Of a stretch of 31,099 bases of DNA, positions 17,532 through 23,506 are shown in pieces. The stretch covers positions 1-31,099 of the forward strand of contig CAZNPZ010000034.1 in NCBI GenBank assembly GCA_964575255.1, in the 5' to 3' direction. How positions within the stretch are numbered: the first letter of the stretch is position 1; each line of letters opens with the position of its first letter. The stretch is from JAEZHK01 sp964575255. Its GTDB lineage: Bacteria > Bacillota > Clostridia > Christensenellales > Aristaeellaceae. Made by a program: the position numbers and the translations under genes. Below the pieces are notes generated by a model that was not told the DNA's origin, made no database searches, and saw only the letters and a program-made list of their open reading frames with translations.

Positions 17532-18614
17532 ATGAAAAAACTGGGCATACTCTTTGATATGGACGGCGTGCTGGTCGACTCCGAGCCGGTGATCACCGCC
17601 GCGGCCTGCGAGGCGCTGAACCGCTTCGGCGTCCCGGCCAAACTTGAAGACTTCAAGCAGTTCACCGGCATGGGCGAAAACCGCTTTCTGGGCGGCGTGT
17701 GCGAGCAGTACGGGCACACGTATACGCTACCGATGAAGGCGCTGTGTTACGACATCTATGGCGAGCTCGTCGATGCGGAACTGAAGATTTACGACGGCAC
17801 CAGGCCGATGCTGAAAGCGCTTGCGGCGCAGAACCGGAAGATGGCGCTGGCGTCCAGCGCGGACCTCATCAAGGTGCGCCACAACCTGCGCGTCGCGGGG
17901 ATCCCATTTGAGACGTTTGGGGTCGTTCTGACTGGCGACGACGTGGAGCGCAAAAAGCCGTACCCGGACATTTACCTCAGGGCCGCGCAGGAACTGGGGC
18001 TGTCCGCCTCGGACTGCGTGGTGGTGGAGGACGCGGTCAGCGGCGTTCAGGCGGGCAAGGCGGCGGGCGCGTACGTGATCGCGGTCACCACCACGTTTGC
18101 CGCGGAAGCGCTGATCGCGGCGGGCGCGGACGTGCTGATCCCGGACATCGCAAAACTTCCCGCCGCCATCGAGGCGCTGGAGCAGGGGCTGACAGCCAAC
18201 TTCGAGCTGCGCGAGGGTCTCGACCGGATGGACTTTCAGCGGGTGACCGAACTGCTCACCATGATGCCCTGGAGCAGCGGAATTTCGCGCGCTGAGGTAG
18301 AGAAGGGTGCGGAGAACTCCACGCTGCTGGTTGGCGCGTTCGACGGGGAGAAACAGATCGGCTACGCGCGCGCGCTGTCCGACAGGACCCGCTTTTGCTA
18401 CCTGATGGACGTGTGCGTCGATCCGGACAGCCGCATGAAGGGCGTCGGCCGGGCGATGGTCGACCGCATCCTGAACCACCCCAAGCTCGCGGACGTGTAT
18501 CAGTGGCTTCTGTATACCACCAGCGCGCAGGGCTTCTACCGCAGCCTCGGCTTTGAGGAGACGAAGCACGCGGGCAACTGGATGGAGATCCGGCGCGACC
18601 GGCCGGAGCGGTAA
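17532..18614 (+). CDS. HAD-superfamily phosphatase/phosphomutase fused to a GNAT acetyltransferase
   Basis: A 360-residue two-domain protein. Residues 1-215 are a HAD hydrolase of the beta-phosphoglucomutase-like group: FDMDGVLVDSEP with Asp9 and Asp11, ASSA (motif II, about 115), KKPYPDIY (motif III Lys, about 141) and VVEDAVSGVQAG (motif IV, about 163-174). Residues 223-360 are a GNAT domain: FELREG start, MDVCVDPDSRMKGVGRAMVD with the acetyl-CoA loop (about 291-310), and the terminal GFYRSLGFEE. Both domains keep their key residues. The start is ATG 17532, with AAGG about 11 nt upstream, a modest site. It stands alone between a divergent glucan synthase gene and the ribosomal block. The substrate of neither domain is known; the fusion suggests the two act on the same small molecule. 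Confidence 0.88.
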   Translation: MKKLGILFDMDGVLVDSEPVITAAACEALNRFGVPAKLEDFKQFTGMGENRFLGGVCEQYGHTYTLPMKALCYDIYGELVDAELKIYDGTRPMLKALAAQNRKMALASSADLIKVRHNLRVAGIPFETFGVVLTGDDVERKKPYPDIYLRAAQELGLSASDCVVVEDAVSGVQAGKAAGAYVIAVTTTFAAEALIAAGADVLIPDIAKLPAAIEALEQGLTANFELREGLDRMDFQRVTELLTMMPWSSGISRAEVEKGAENSTLLVGAFDGEKQIGYARALSDRTRFCYLMDVCVDPDSRMKGVGRAMVDRILNHPKLADVYQWLLYTTSAQGFYRSLGFEETKHAGNWMEIRRDRPER

Positions 18615-18712
18615 ACGCGGGATCATGCAAATCGGCCAACCTGCTTTCGTCGTTCCGTCACGGTTTTCACGAGAATTTAGCGGAAAAAGCCGGTTGAGCC
18701 GCTTCGGAACTA

Positions 18713-18739
18713 TTGACAGACCTTCCCGGTTGTGATAAT
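18713..18739 (+). promoter_or_regulatory. Promoter of the rpmG-secE-nusG transcript
   Basis: Consensus -35 TTGACA (18713-18718). The best -10 is GATAAT (18734-18739) with a short 15-nt spacer and an upstream TG; TAATGT (18736-18741) at 17 nt is the alternative. Confidence 0.7.
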
Positions 18740-18751
18740 GTTATTAGGCTT

Positions 18752-18766
18752 GCCCCCGATGGGGGC
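18752..18766 (+). other. Short GC hairpin in the rpmG leader
   Basis: GCCCCC and GGGGGC pair across GAT, followed by TTT, about 45 nt before rpmG in the 5' untranslated region. It may be a weak attenuator or an mRNA-stabilising hairpin; the function is not known. Confidence 0.5.
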
Positions 18767-18811
18767 TTTGGTTGTGATAGATGAATTATTGGCCAGTGGG
18801 AGGGAAAACGA

Positions 18812-18973
18812 ATGGCGTCCGACAAGCGAGTCAAGGTTACGCTGGCGTGCGGCGAATGCAAGCAGCGCAACTACAATACCATGAAGAACAAGAAAAACGA
18901 CCCCGACCGCCTGGAGATGAGCAAGTACTGCCGCTTCTGCAAGAAGCACACCGCGCACAAGGAAACCCGCTGA
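18812..18973 (+). CDS. rpmG: 50S ribosomal protein L33 (zinc-binding form)
   Basis: Small protein of the large ribosomal subunit, 53 residues. It starts MASDKRVKVTLACGEC and has two CxxC pairs (Cys13, Cys16, Cys40, Cys43) that bind zinc, so it is the C+ form. KNKKNDPDRLEMSKYC is the typical L33 core. GGGAGG about 8 nt before the ATG sets the start. secE follows after 31 nt and nusG after that, the common bacterial order rpmG-secE-nusG. Because it needs zinc, its level may change with zinc supply if a C- paralogue exists elsewhere; none is in this window. Confidence 0.97.
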   Translation: MASDKRVKVTLACGECKQRNYNTMKNKKNDPDRLEMSKYCRFCKKHTAHKETR

Positions 18974-19004
18974 TCTGTCGGCATATAGACGAGGAGTGAG
19001 GCGC

Positions 19005-19268
19005 ATGGCCAAGGAAACAGAGGGCAAGGAAAAGATCGGCTTCTTTAAAAAGATCGGTCTGTTCTTCAAGAACCTGGGGCTGGGCATCGGCAACAGTTTT
19101 AAGAATATGGCCTTCGAACTCAAGAAGGTCACCTGGCCCACCCGGTCCGAACTGATCAACTATTCGCTGGTCGTGCTGGCTTTCATGGTTGCGATGGCGA
19201 TCGTCATCGGCATCATCGACGCCGGCGCCGCCAAGTTCTCCCAGTGGATCATCGGAACGGCAGCGTAA
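19005..19268 (+). CDS. secE: Preprotein translocase subunit SecE
   Basis: Essential membrane subunit that clamps SecY in the SecYEG protein export channel. The protein has 87 residues with a charged N-terminal region, the conserved cytoplasmic amphipathic helix ending ELKKVTWPTRSEL (about 41-53), and one membrane helix (about 58-80). This is the single-helix form usual outside the gamma-proteobacteria. GAGGAG with an 8-nt gap selects ATG 19005; a GTG three codons earlier overlaps that site. It lies between rpmG and nusG, 9 nt from nusG. Confidence 0.96.
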   Translation: MAKETEGKEKIGFFKKIGLFFKNLGLGIGNSFKNMAFELKKVTWPTRSELINYSLVVLAFMVAMAIVIGIIDAGAAKFSQWIIGTAA

Positions 19269-19277
19269 GGAGCGACT

Positions 19278-19808
19278 ATGTCAGAACTTCAGGAGCCGCA
19301 GTGGTACGTTGTTCATACCTATTCAGGGTATGAGAACAAGGTCAAGGCCAACCTCGAAAAGTCGGTGGAAAACAACGGCATGCAGGATCTGATCTTCGAG
19401 GTCAAGATCCCGATTGAGGAAGCGGTCGAGATCAAAAACAACAAGCGCAAGACCGTTCAGCGCAAGCTGCTGCCGGGCTATGTGATGGTTCGCATGATCA
19501 TGACCAACGAGTCCTGGTACCTGGTGCGCAACACGCGCGGGGTGACCGGGTTCGTCGGCCCCGGATCCCGCCCGACGCCGCTCACCGAAACGGACTTCAA
19601 CGCCATCGGCGAGAATCGCGTCGCCACCCGGATTGACATCCAGCCGGGCGACGAAGTGCGCATTCTTTCAGGGCTGTTTGAGAACTTCACCGGGCGCGTG
19701 GTGTCCATCGACACCGGCGCGCAGAAGGTGCGCGTCATGGTGCCCATGTTAAAGCGCGAAACCGCCGTAGACCTCGAGTACGACGAGGTCGTCCGCGCGG
19801 CGGAGTAA
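19278..19808 (+). CDS. nusG: Transcription termination/antitermination factor NusG
   Basis: Binds RNA polymerase and modulates pausing, termination and coupling to translation. The 176-residue protein has an NGN domain (QWYVVHTYSGYENKVKANLE at the start; LLPGYVMVRM about 66-75; VRNTRGVTGFVGPGSRPTPL about 83-102) and a C-terminal KOW domain (GDEVRILSGLFENFTGRVVSID, about 124-146). AAGGAG lies 6 nt before the ATG. A spacer of about 118 nt with a structured leader separates it from rplK. Confidence 0.97.
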   Translation: MSELQEPQWYVVHTYSGYENKVKANLEKSVENNGMQDLIFEVKIPIEEAVEIKNNKRKTVQRKLLPGYVMVRMIMTNESWYLVRNTRGVTGFVGPGSRPTPLTETDFNAIGENRVATRIDIQPGDEVRILSGLFENFTGRVVSIDTGAQKVRVMVPMLKRETAVDLEYDEVVRAAE

Positions 19809-19868
19809 CAGCGCGGGCTTTGTCCGCGCCAAAGTCGGCTGAATGCCCGCAACCCGCGGGATTCGCAA

Positions 19869-19919
19869 GTGGGAGGGGTGGCCAAGGCCGCTCCGCGTCA
19901 CCACATAATGTAGAGGAGG
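19869..19919 (+). promoter_or_regulatory. Structured leader before rplK (candidate L1 autoregulation site)
   Basis: GTGG at 19869-19872 pairs with CCAC at 19901-19904, enclosing an inner 8-bp stem GGGGTGGC/GCCGCTCC capped by CAAG. It is followed by the rplK ribosome-binding site GAGGAGG. A similar GTGGGAGG...CCACA element precedes rplA. L1 is known to repress the rplK-rplA mRNA by binding a leader that mimics its rRNA site. Assigning that role here is inference. Confidence 0.5.
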
Positions 19920-19926
19920 AACCCCC

Positions 19927-20352
19927 ATGGCCAAGAAAGTAACGGCAATGATTAAGCTGCAGGTCAACGCCGGCAAGGCGACGCCCGCGCCGCCGATCGG
20001 CCCGGCGCTGGGTCAGCACGGCGTGAACATCCCCGGCTTTTGCAAGGAGTTCAACGACCGCACCGCCAAGCAGATCGGCCTGATCATCCCGGTGGTCATC
20101 ACCGTGTATCAGGATCGCTCCTTCACCTTCATCACGAAAACCCCGCCCGCCGCGGTTCTGATCAAGAAGGCTTGCGGCCTGGAGCACGCCTCCGGCCGTC
20201 CGAATAGGGATAAGGTCGCCAACATCACCAAGGCGCAGATCCGCGAAATCGCGGAGCTCAAGATGCCCGACCTCAACGCCGCTTCCATTGAAGCCGCGGC
20301 GAGCATGGTGGCGGGCACCGCGCGCTCGATGGGCGTTGTCGTCGTAGACTGA
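19927..20352 (+). CDS. rplK: 50S ribosomal protein L11
   Basis: Forms the GTPase-associated centre of the 50S subunit with 23S rRNA and the L10/L12 stalk. The protein has 141 residues, the normal length. The N-terminal proline-rich hinge KATPAPPIGPALGQHGVNI (about 18-36) contacts thiostrepton-type antibiotics in other bacteria. The C-terminal rRNA-binding domain has ITKAQIREIAELKMPDLNA (about 101-119) and ends GTARSMGVVVVD. GAGGAGG precedes the ATG. rplA follows, but only after an unusual spacer of about 237 nt. Confidence 0.98.
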   Translation: MAKKVTAMIKLQVNAGKATPAPPIGPALGQHGVNIPGFCKEFNDRTAKQIGLIIPVVITVYQDRSFTFITKTPPAAVLIKKACGLEHASGRPNRDKVANITKAQIREIAELKMPDLNAASIEAAASMVAGTARSMGVVVVD

Positions 20353-20408
20353 TTGATTTGGAAAAGAAATGGGCCGAGGGATTTTCGGTGCGGAGCAAGC
20401 AGCCAAAG

Positions 20409-20505
20409 CCAGGCGTAGCAGCGCTACGGTGAGCGGAGAGCGACACGAGGGCGAACGATTAAATCGTTCGGTCGCGAAGCGACTTGGTTTCCCAAGGGAA
20501 ACCAA
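20409..20505 (+). repeat. Hairpin array between rplK and rplA
   Basis: Back-to-back inverted repeats: CGTAGC/GCTACG with loop AGC (about 20412-20426), CGAACGATT/AATCGTTCG (about 20452-20470), GTCGC/GCGAC (20471-20483), and the perfect TTGGTTTCCC/GGGAAACCAA with loop AA (20484-20505). There is no T-run and no reading frame. It separates two genes that are normally close and co-translated. Confidence 0.75.
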
Positions 20506-20547
20506 CCTTTCCACGCGAAAAGAACCGGCACAACGCGCCATAATTCT

Positions 20548-20583
20548 GTGGGAGGACATTGCGCCGCTAACACCACAAGGAGG
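20548..20583 (+). promoter_or_regulatory. Leader element before rplA (candidate L1 binding site)
   Basis: GTGGGAGG (20548-20555) and CCACA (20573-20577) enclose 17 nt with GCTAAC; the element ends in the rplA ribosome-binding site AAGGAGG. The same outer sequences occur before rplK at 19869. L1 autoregulation through such a site is inferred from the known behaviour of rplKA mRNAs. Confidence 0.5.
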
Positions 20584-20589
20584 ATTTTC

Positions 20590-21276
20590 ATGAATCAGGG
20601 CAAGAAGTATACCGACAGCAAGAAGCTGGTGGATCGCCTCAAGCTGTACGATCCGGAAGAGGCCGTGTCGCTGGTCAAACAGACCGCCAAGGCCAAGTTT
20701 GATGAGACGGTCGAGCTGCACGTCCGCCTGGGCGTCGACCCCCGCCACGCCGACCAGCAGGTTCGCGGCACCGTCGTGCTGCCCCACGGCACCGGCAAGA
20801 CGAAGACGGTTCTCGTGATCTGCAAGGCCGACAAGGCCAAGGACGCCGAGGCCGCCGGCGCGGATTTCGTCGGCGCCGAGGACATGATCGCCAAGATCCA
20901 GGGCGGTTGGTTCGGCTTTGACGTGATGGTCGCCACCCCCGACATGATGGGTCTCGTCGGCCGCCTGGGCCGCGTGCTGGGCCCCAAGGGCTTGATGCCC
21001 AACCCGAAGACCGGCACCGTCACGATGGACATCGCCCGCGCGATCACCGAGATCAAGGCCGGTAAGGTCGAGTACCGCGTCGACAAGACCGCCATCATCC
21101 ACTGCCCGGTCGGCAAGGCGTCCTTTGAGGACACGAAGCTGGGCGAGAACCTGAAGACGCTGATGGAGGCCATCATCAAGGCCAAGCCGTCCACCGCGAA
21201 GGGCACCTACATCCGCTCCGCGGTTCTCTCAAGCACGATGGGCCCCGGCATCAAGCTGAACGCGCTGAAATTCTAA
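20590..21276 (+). CDS. rplA: 50S ribosomal protein L1
   Basis: Binds the L1 stalk of 23S rRNA, helps eject the E-site tRNA, and represses its own mRNA in many bacteria. The 228-residue protein has normal length. The core includes VELHVRLGVDPRHADQQVRG (about 40-59), GTGKTKTVLV (about 66-75), the conserved DMMGLVGRLGRVLGPKGLMPNPKTGTV region (split by about residue 127), and C-terminal SSTMGPGIKLN. AAGGAGG 6 nt upstream selects ATG 20590. A GTG at 20548 is in frame but lies in the leader element and is rejected. Confidence 0.98.
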   Translation: MNQGKKYTDSKKLVDRLKLYDPEEAVSLVKQTAKAKFDETVELHVRLGVDPRHADQQVRGTVVLPHGTGKTKTVLVICKADKAKDAEAAGADFVGAEDMIAKIQGGWFGFDVMVATPDMMGLVGRLGRVLGPKGLMPNPKTGTVTMDIARAITEIKAGKVEYRVDKTAIIHCPVGKASFEDTKLGENLKTLMEAIIKAKPSTAKGTYIRSAVLSSTMGPGIKLNALKF

Positions 21277-21289
21277 ACGATTACGCGTT

Positions 21290-21322
21290 GCGCCGGAAAT
21301 CCGCTTTGCGGCTTTCCGGCGC
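21290..21322. repeat. Hairpin with shared inner core, copy 1 (also likely rplA terminator)
   Basis: Outer arms GCGCCGGAAA/TTTCCGGCGC, inner core TCCGC/GCGGC, loop TTT, then TTATTTTA. It lies 14 nt after the rplA stop codon. The inner core recurs at 21332, 22767 and, in variant form, 30382, with different but self-complementary outer arms. Confidence 0.8.
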
Positions 21323-21331
21323 TTATTTTAT

Positions 21332-21364
21332 GCGGCGGGGATCTGCTTCGCGGCTTCCCGCCGC
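21332..21364. repeat. Hairpin with shared inner core, copy 2
   Basis: Outer arms GCGGCGGG/CCCGCCGC, inner core TCTGC/GCGGC (one G-U pair relative to copy 1), loop TTC. It lies 10 nt after copy 1. The following stretch to about 21540 holds further GC hairpins (GGCAACC/GGTTGCC; CGGGGC/GCCCCG) and no gene. Confidence 0.75.
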
Positions 21365-21573
21365 ATTGGGAATGGCGCAGACCCTGTTCGCTCCGCTCAC
21401 GGCCGGGCCTGCGCGCGAAGCGGTACAGGCAACCTGCGGACGCGCATGTCGCCCTCCGGTTGCCTTAAATCAATCGGGGCTGCGGCCCCGAACCCTTGGG
21501 GAAGGGAACGAAGGTCGACGGAGACGGGATTCCGGGCTGTCGTGGACTTGACATTCGATTTGTCAGAATTAAC

Positions 21574-21602
21574 TTGACAAGCCGTATCCGCCGGGGTATA
21601 TT
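21574..21602 (+). promoter_or_regulatory. Promoter of rplJ-rplL
   Basis: Consensus -35 TTGACA (21574-21579), 17-nt spacer, -10 TATATT (21597-21602). A second TTGACA at 21548 and an inverted TTGTCA at 21560 lie just upstream. The predicted start is near 21609. Confidence 0.9.
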
Positions 21603-21608
21603 GATTGG

Positions 21609-21742
21609 GTGCTTAGAAGAATAAGCCGTGCCATAGACAGCGAGTGCGTACGCATAAGGCCTCCGGGCCGCTCGCCGAGGCGCAGCCGGATGACAGAATG
21701 AGTGTCGCCGTTTGCGCGTTTGGCGCAAAGGCGACTTTTTTT
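21609..21742 (+). promoter_or_regulatory. L10 (rplJ) leader
   Basis: The leader contains AAGCCGTGCCATAGACAGCG and, further on, GCTCGCCGAGGCG, the conserved parts of the L10 leader found before rplJ in Firmicutes. In that family L10 (with L12) binds the leader and turns off its own operon. The element ends in the attenuator at 21704. Recognition is by motif and position, not by a covariance model. Confidence 0.8.
21704..21742 (+). terminator. Attenuator terminator in the L10 leader
   Basis: GTCGCC-g-TTTGCGC pairs with GCGCAAA-GGCGAC around a 5-nt GTTTG loop and is followed by seven T. It lies 37 nt before rplJ, so it must be conditionally read through; L10 binding would favour it. Confidence 0.9.
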
Positions 21743-21779
21743 AAGCGAACGAAACGGGACGAGAAGCGAGGTGTAACGA

Positions 21780-22307
21780 ATGTCCAATACTTTGGAACTC
21801 AAAAAGGCAGTCGTCGCCGACATCAAGGGGAAGTTTGAAAAAGCGCACTCCGTGGTGCTGATCGACTACCGCGGGCTGAAGGTCTCGGAGGTCACCGACC
21901 TTCGCAACCAGTGCCGCGCCGCCGGGGTGGAATACGTCGTGCTGAAGAACACGATGGTGAGCCTCGCCGCCGAGGAACTGGGGATCAAGGGCCTTGAACC
22001 CTTCCTGAATGGCCCCACCGCCGTCGCCTTTGGCATGAAGGACGCGGTGGCTCCGGCGAAGGTGCTCACCGAGTTCATCAAGAAGGCCAAGAAGACCACC
22101 ATCAAGTGCGGTGTGGTCGACCGGAAGGTCATCGACGCGGCCGGCGTGCAGGCGCTCAGCGAGCTGCCGCCGAAGGAAGTCCTGATCGCCAAGATGATGG
22201 GCAGCCTGAACGCGCCCATCACCAACTTCGTCGGCGTGCTCAGCGCGACGCTCCGTTCGCTGGTCTACGCGATCGACGCCGTCCGCAAGCAGAAGGCCGG
22301 AGAGTAA
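21780..22307 (+). CDS. rplJ: 50S ribosomal protein L10
   Basis: Anchors the L12 dimers of the ribosomal stalk on 23S rRNA and L11. The 175-residue protein has the family N-terminus LELKKAVVADIKGKFEKAHS, the rRNA-binding part VVLIDYRGLKVSEVTDLRNQ, and NTMVSLAAEELG, and a C-terminal helix (SLVYAIDAVRKQK) that binds L12. GAGGTG 6 nt before the ATG sets the start. Expressed from its own promoter through an attenuator leader and followed by rplL after 69 nt, allowing L10:L12 balance. Confidence 0.97.
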   Translation: MSNTLELKKAVVADIKGKFEKAHSVVLIDYRGLKVSEVTDLRNQCRAAGVEYVVLKNTMVSLAAEELGIKGLEPFLNGPTAVAFGMKDAVAPAKVLTEFIKKAKKTTIKCGVVDRKVIDAAGVQALSELPPKEVLIAKMMGSLNAPITNFVGVLSATLRSLVYAIDAVRKQKAGE

Positions 22308-22376
22308 TTCCGCATCCGCCGCCGCGCAGGCGGCAGTCAGTCATCAAGAAAGCTATTTTATGAGGAGGATATCATC

Positions 22377-22754
22377 ATGAACCGCGAAGAAATCATTTCC
22401 GCCATTGAGTCGATGACCGTTCTGGAGCTCGCGGAGCTCGTCAAGGCCCTGGAAGAGAAGTTTGGCGTCTCGGCCGCCGCGCCGGTCGCCGCCGCCGCTG
22501 CGCCGGTCGCCGCTGCCGCCGCCGAGCCGGTCGAAGAGAAGACCGAGTTTGACGTTGTGCTGAAGGACGTCGGCTCCGAGAAGATCAAGGTCATCAAGGT
22601 CGTCCGCGAAGTCGTGTCGGGCCTGGGCCTGAAGGAAGCCAAGGACCTGGTGGACGGCGCGCCCAAGACCCTCAAGGAAGGCGTCAACAAGGACGAGGCC
22701 GAGAAGATCAAGAAGGCGTTTGCCGAAGTCGGCGCGACGATCGAGATCAAGTAA
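22377..22754 (+). CDS. rplL: 50S ribosomal protein L7/L12
   Basis: Flexible stalk protein that recruits and stimulates translation GTPases. The 125-residue protein has an N-terminal L10-binding helix pair (1-32), an Ala/Pro-rich hinge (33-50) with repeated AAAPVAA units, and a C-terminal factor-binding domain EKTEFDVVLKDVG to TIEIK, including the conserved KIKVIKVVRE and GLKEAKDLVDG. GAGGAGG precedes the ATG. In most bacteria rpoB follows; here a 383-nt spacer of hairpins and an unrelated operon follow instead. Confidence 0.98.
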   Translation: MNREEIISAIESMTVLELAELVKALEEKFGVSAAAPVAAAAAPVAAAAAEPVEEKTEFDVVLKDVGSEKIKVIKVVREVVSGLGLKEAKDLVDGAPKTLKEGVNKDEAEKIKKAFAEVGATIEIK

Positions 22755-22766
22755 ACCGCTTCGCTG

Positions 22767-22800
22767 GCAATTGAAATCCGCTTTCGCGGCTTTCAATTGC
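22767..22800. repeat. Hairpin with shared inner core, copy 3 (downstream of rplL)
   Basis: Outer arms GCAATTGAAA/TTTCAATTGC, inner core TCCGC/GCGGC, loop TTTC. It lies 12 nt after rplL. It has the same architecture and core as the hairpins after rplA, with unrelated outer arms. Confidence 0.85.
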
Positions 22801-22813
22801 GATGGGATACGGG

Positions 22814-22969
22814 CCGGTTCCCTGGAATTCTGCGGAATTTCCGTACGGGAACCGGATCGGGTGTGTTTTCCACGTCGGCCGGGAGGCTCGGCCTTTGGGG
22901 GAAAACCAATTCTGCCGTACACGCCGCCGGAATTGATTATACATTGAGAGGGCTTCGGCCCTCTCAATG
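22814..22969. repeat. Further hairpins in the rplL-mazG spacer
   Basis: CCGGTTCCC/GGGAACCGG (about 22815-22856) encloses a second small repeat; GTTTTCC/GGAAAAC (about 22865-22907) encloses GGCCG/CGGCC; CATTGAGAGGGC/GCCCTCTCAATG with a TTCG loop (22942-22969) is perfect over 12 bp. No reading frame in this stretch looks like a gene. One of these hairpins probably ends the rplJL transcript, but none has a clean T-run. Confidence 0.7.
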
Positions 22970-23068
22970 CTCTCCCGGAGAGGATACGTAGAATTCGCTT
23001 TCAAGTTTGAATGCGTCGCTGTACAGGCGGCGTTTTCGCTATGTTTGTGCGTTTTCGAGCGGAGCGGC

Positions 23069-23096
23069 TTGCGCATTCATCAGAAATCTGTATAAT
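23069..23096 (+). promoter_or_regulatory. Promoter of the mazG-like to nfnB operon
   Basis: -35 TTGCGC (23069-23074), 16-nt spacer, perfect -10 TATAAT (23091-23096). The predicted start is near 23103, 35 nt before the first gene. I see no other convincing promoter or terminator until after nfnB. Confidence 0.75.
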
Positions 23097-23137
23097 AGAT
23101 ACAATCGGGCTGATTATCGAATGCGAGGAAGTTTGTC

Positions 23138-23506
23138 ATGAACGACCGGGACACCACGCTGGATGCGCTCAAGGAACAAGTGCACGCGCTCTGCCTTCGC
23201 AAAGGCTGGGGCGAGGACGGTGTCCAGAACCCGCAGCATGTGGCGATGGCGATGACCGTCGAGATGAGCGAACTCTTGGAGCATTTCCAATGGATGGGCG
23301 ACGAGGACGTCCAGGCGCTTCTGCGGGGCGAGGATCCGGAGCGCGTCCTTAAGATCGCCGAGGAGTTCGCCGACGTGATGATGTACGGGCTGCAACTGAC
23401 GCGAACGCTGGGCATCGACATAACCCAGTCCATCCTGCGCAAAATAGAGATTGTCAACGGCCGGCGCAACAGCCGATGGGACCGGGAGGGCGCAAGGCAT
23501 GAGTAA
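23138..23506 (+). CDS. MazG-like nucleotide pyrophosphohydrolase
   Basis: Probably hydrolyses (d)NTPs or modified nucleotides to the monophosphate and PPi; cytoplasmic, of the small all-alpha MazG/dCTPase group. In 122 residues the metal-binding signature is present: Glu42-x2-Glu45 in VEMSELLEHFQW and Glu76-x2-Asp79 in EEFADVMMYG, separated by about 30 residues. Its C-terminus (KIEIVNGRRNSRW) resembles the RS21-C6-like group. GAGGAAG sits about 8 nt before the ATG. Its last 8 nt overlap the start of the GuaA-like gene, implying coupled translation. The preferred nucleotide is unknown. Confidence 0.87.
   Translation: MNDRDTTLDALKEQVHALCLRKGWGEDGVQNPQHVAMAMTVEMSELLEHFQWMGDEDVQALLRGEDPERVLKIAEEFADVMMYGLQLTRTLGIDITQSILRKIEIVNGRRNSRWDREGARHE

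Noticed and set aside
20548..20589. GTG at 20548 as a longer start for rplA
   Set aside because: It lies inside the conserved GTGGGAGG leader element, lacks a ribosome-binding site, and would add residues absent from L1 proteins.
21277..21573. Small plus-strand frame at 21288-21551 between rplA and rplJ
   Set aside because: It is built from hairpin arms and promoter sequence, with no ribosome-binding site and no recognisable protein motif.
22720..22991. Small plus-strand frames at 22720-22947 and 22797-22991 after rplL
   Set aside because: They run through inverted repeats and partly overlap rplL. There is no ribosome-binding site and no domain similarity.
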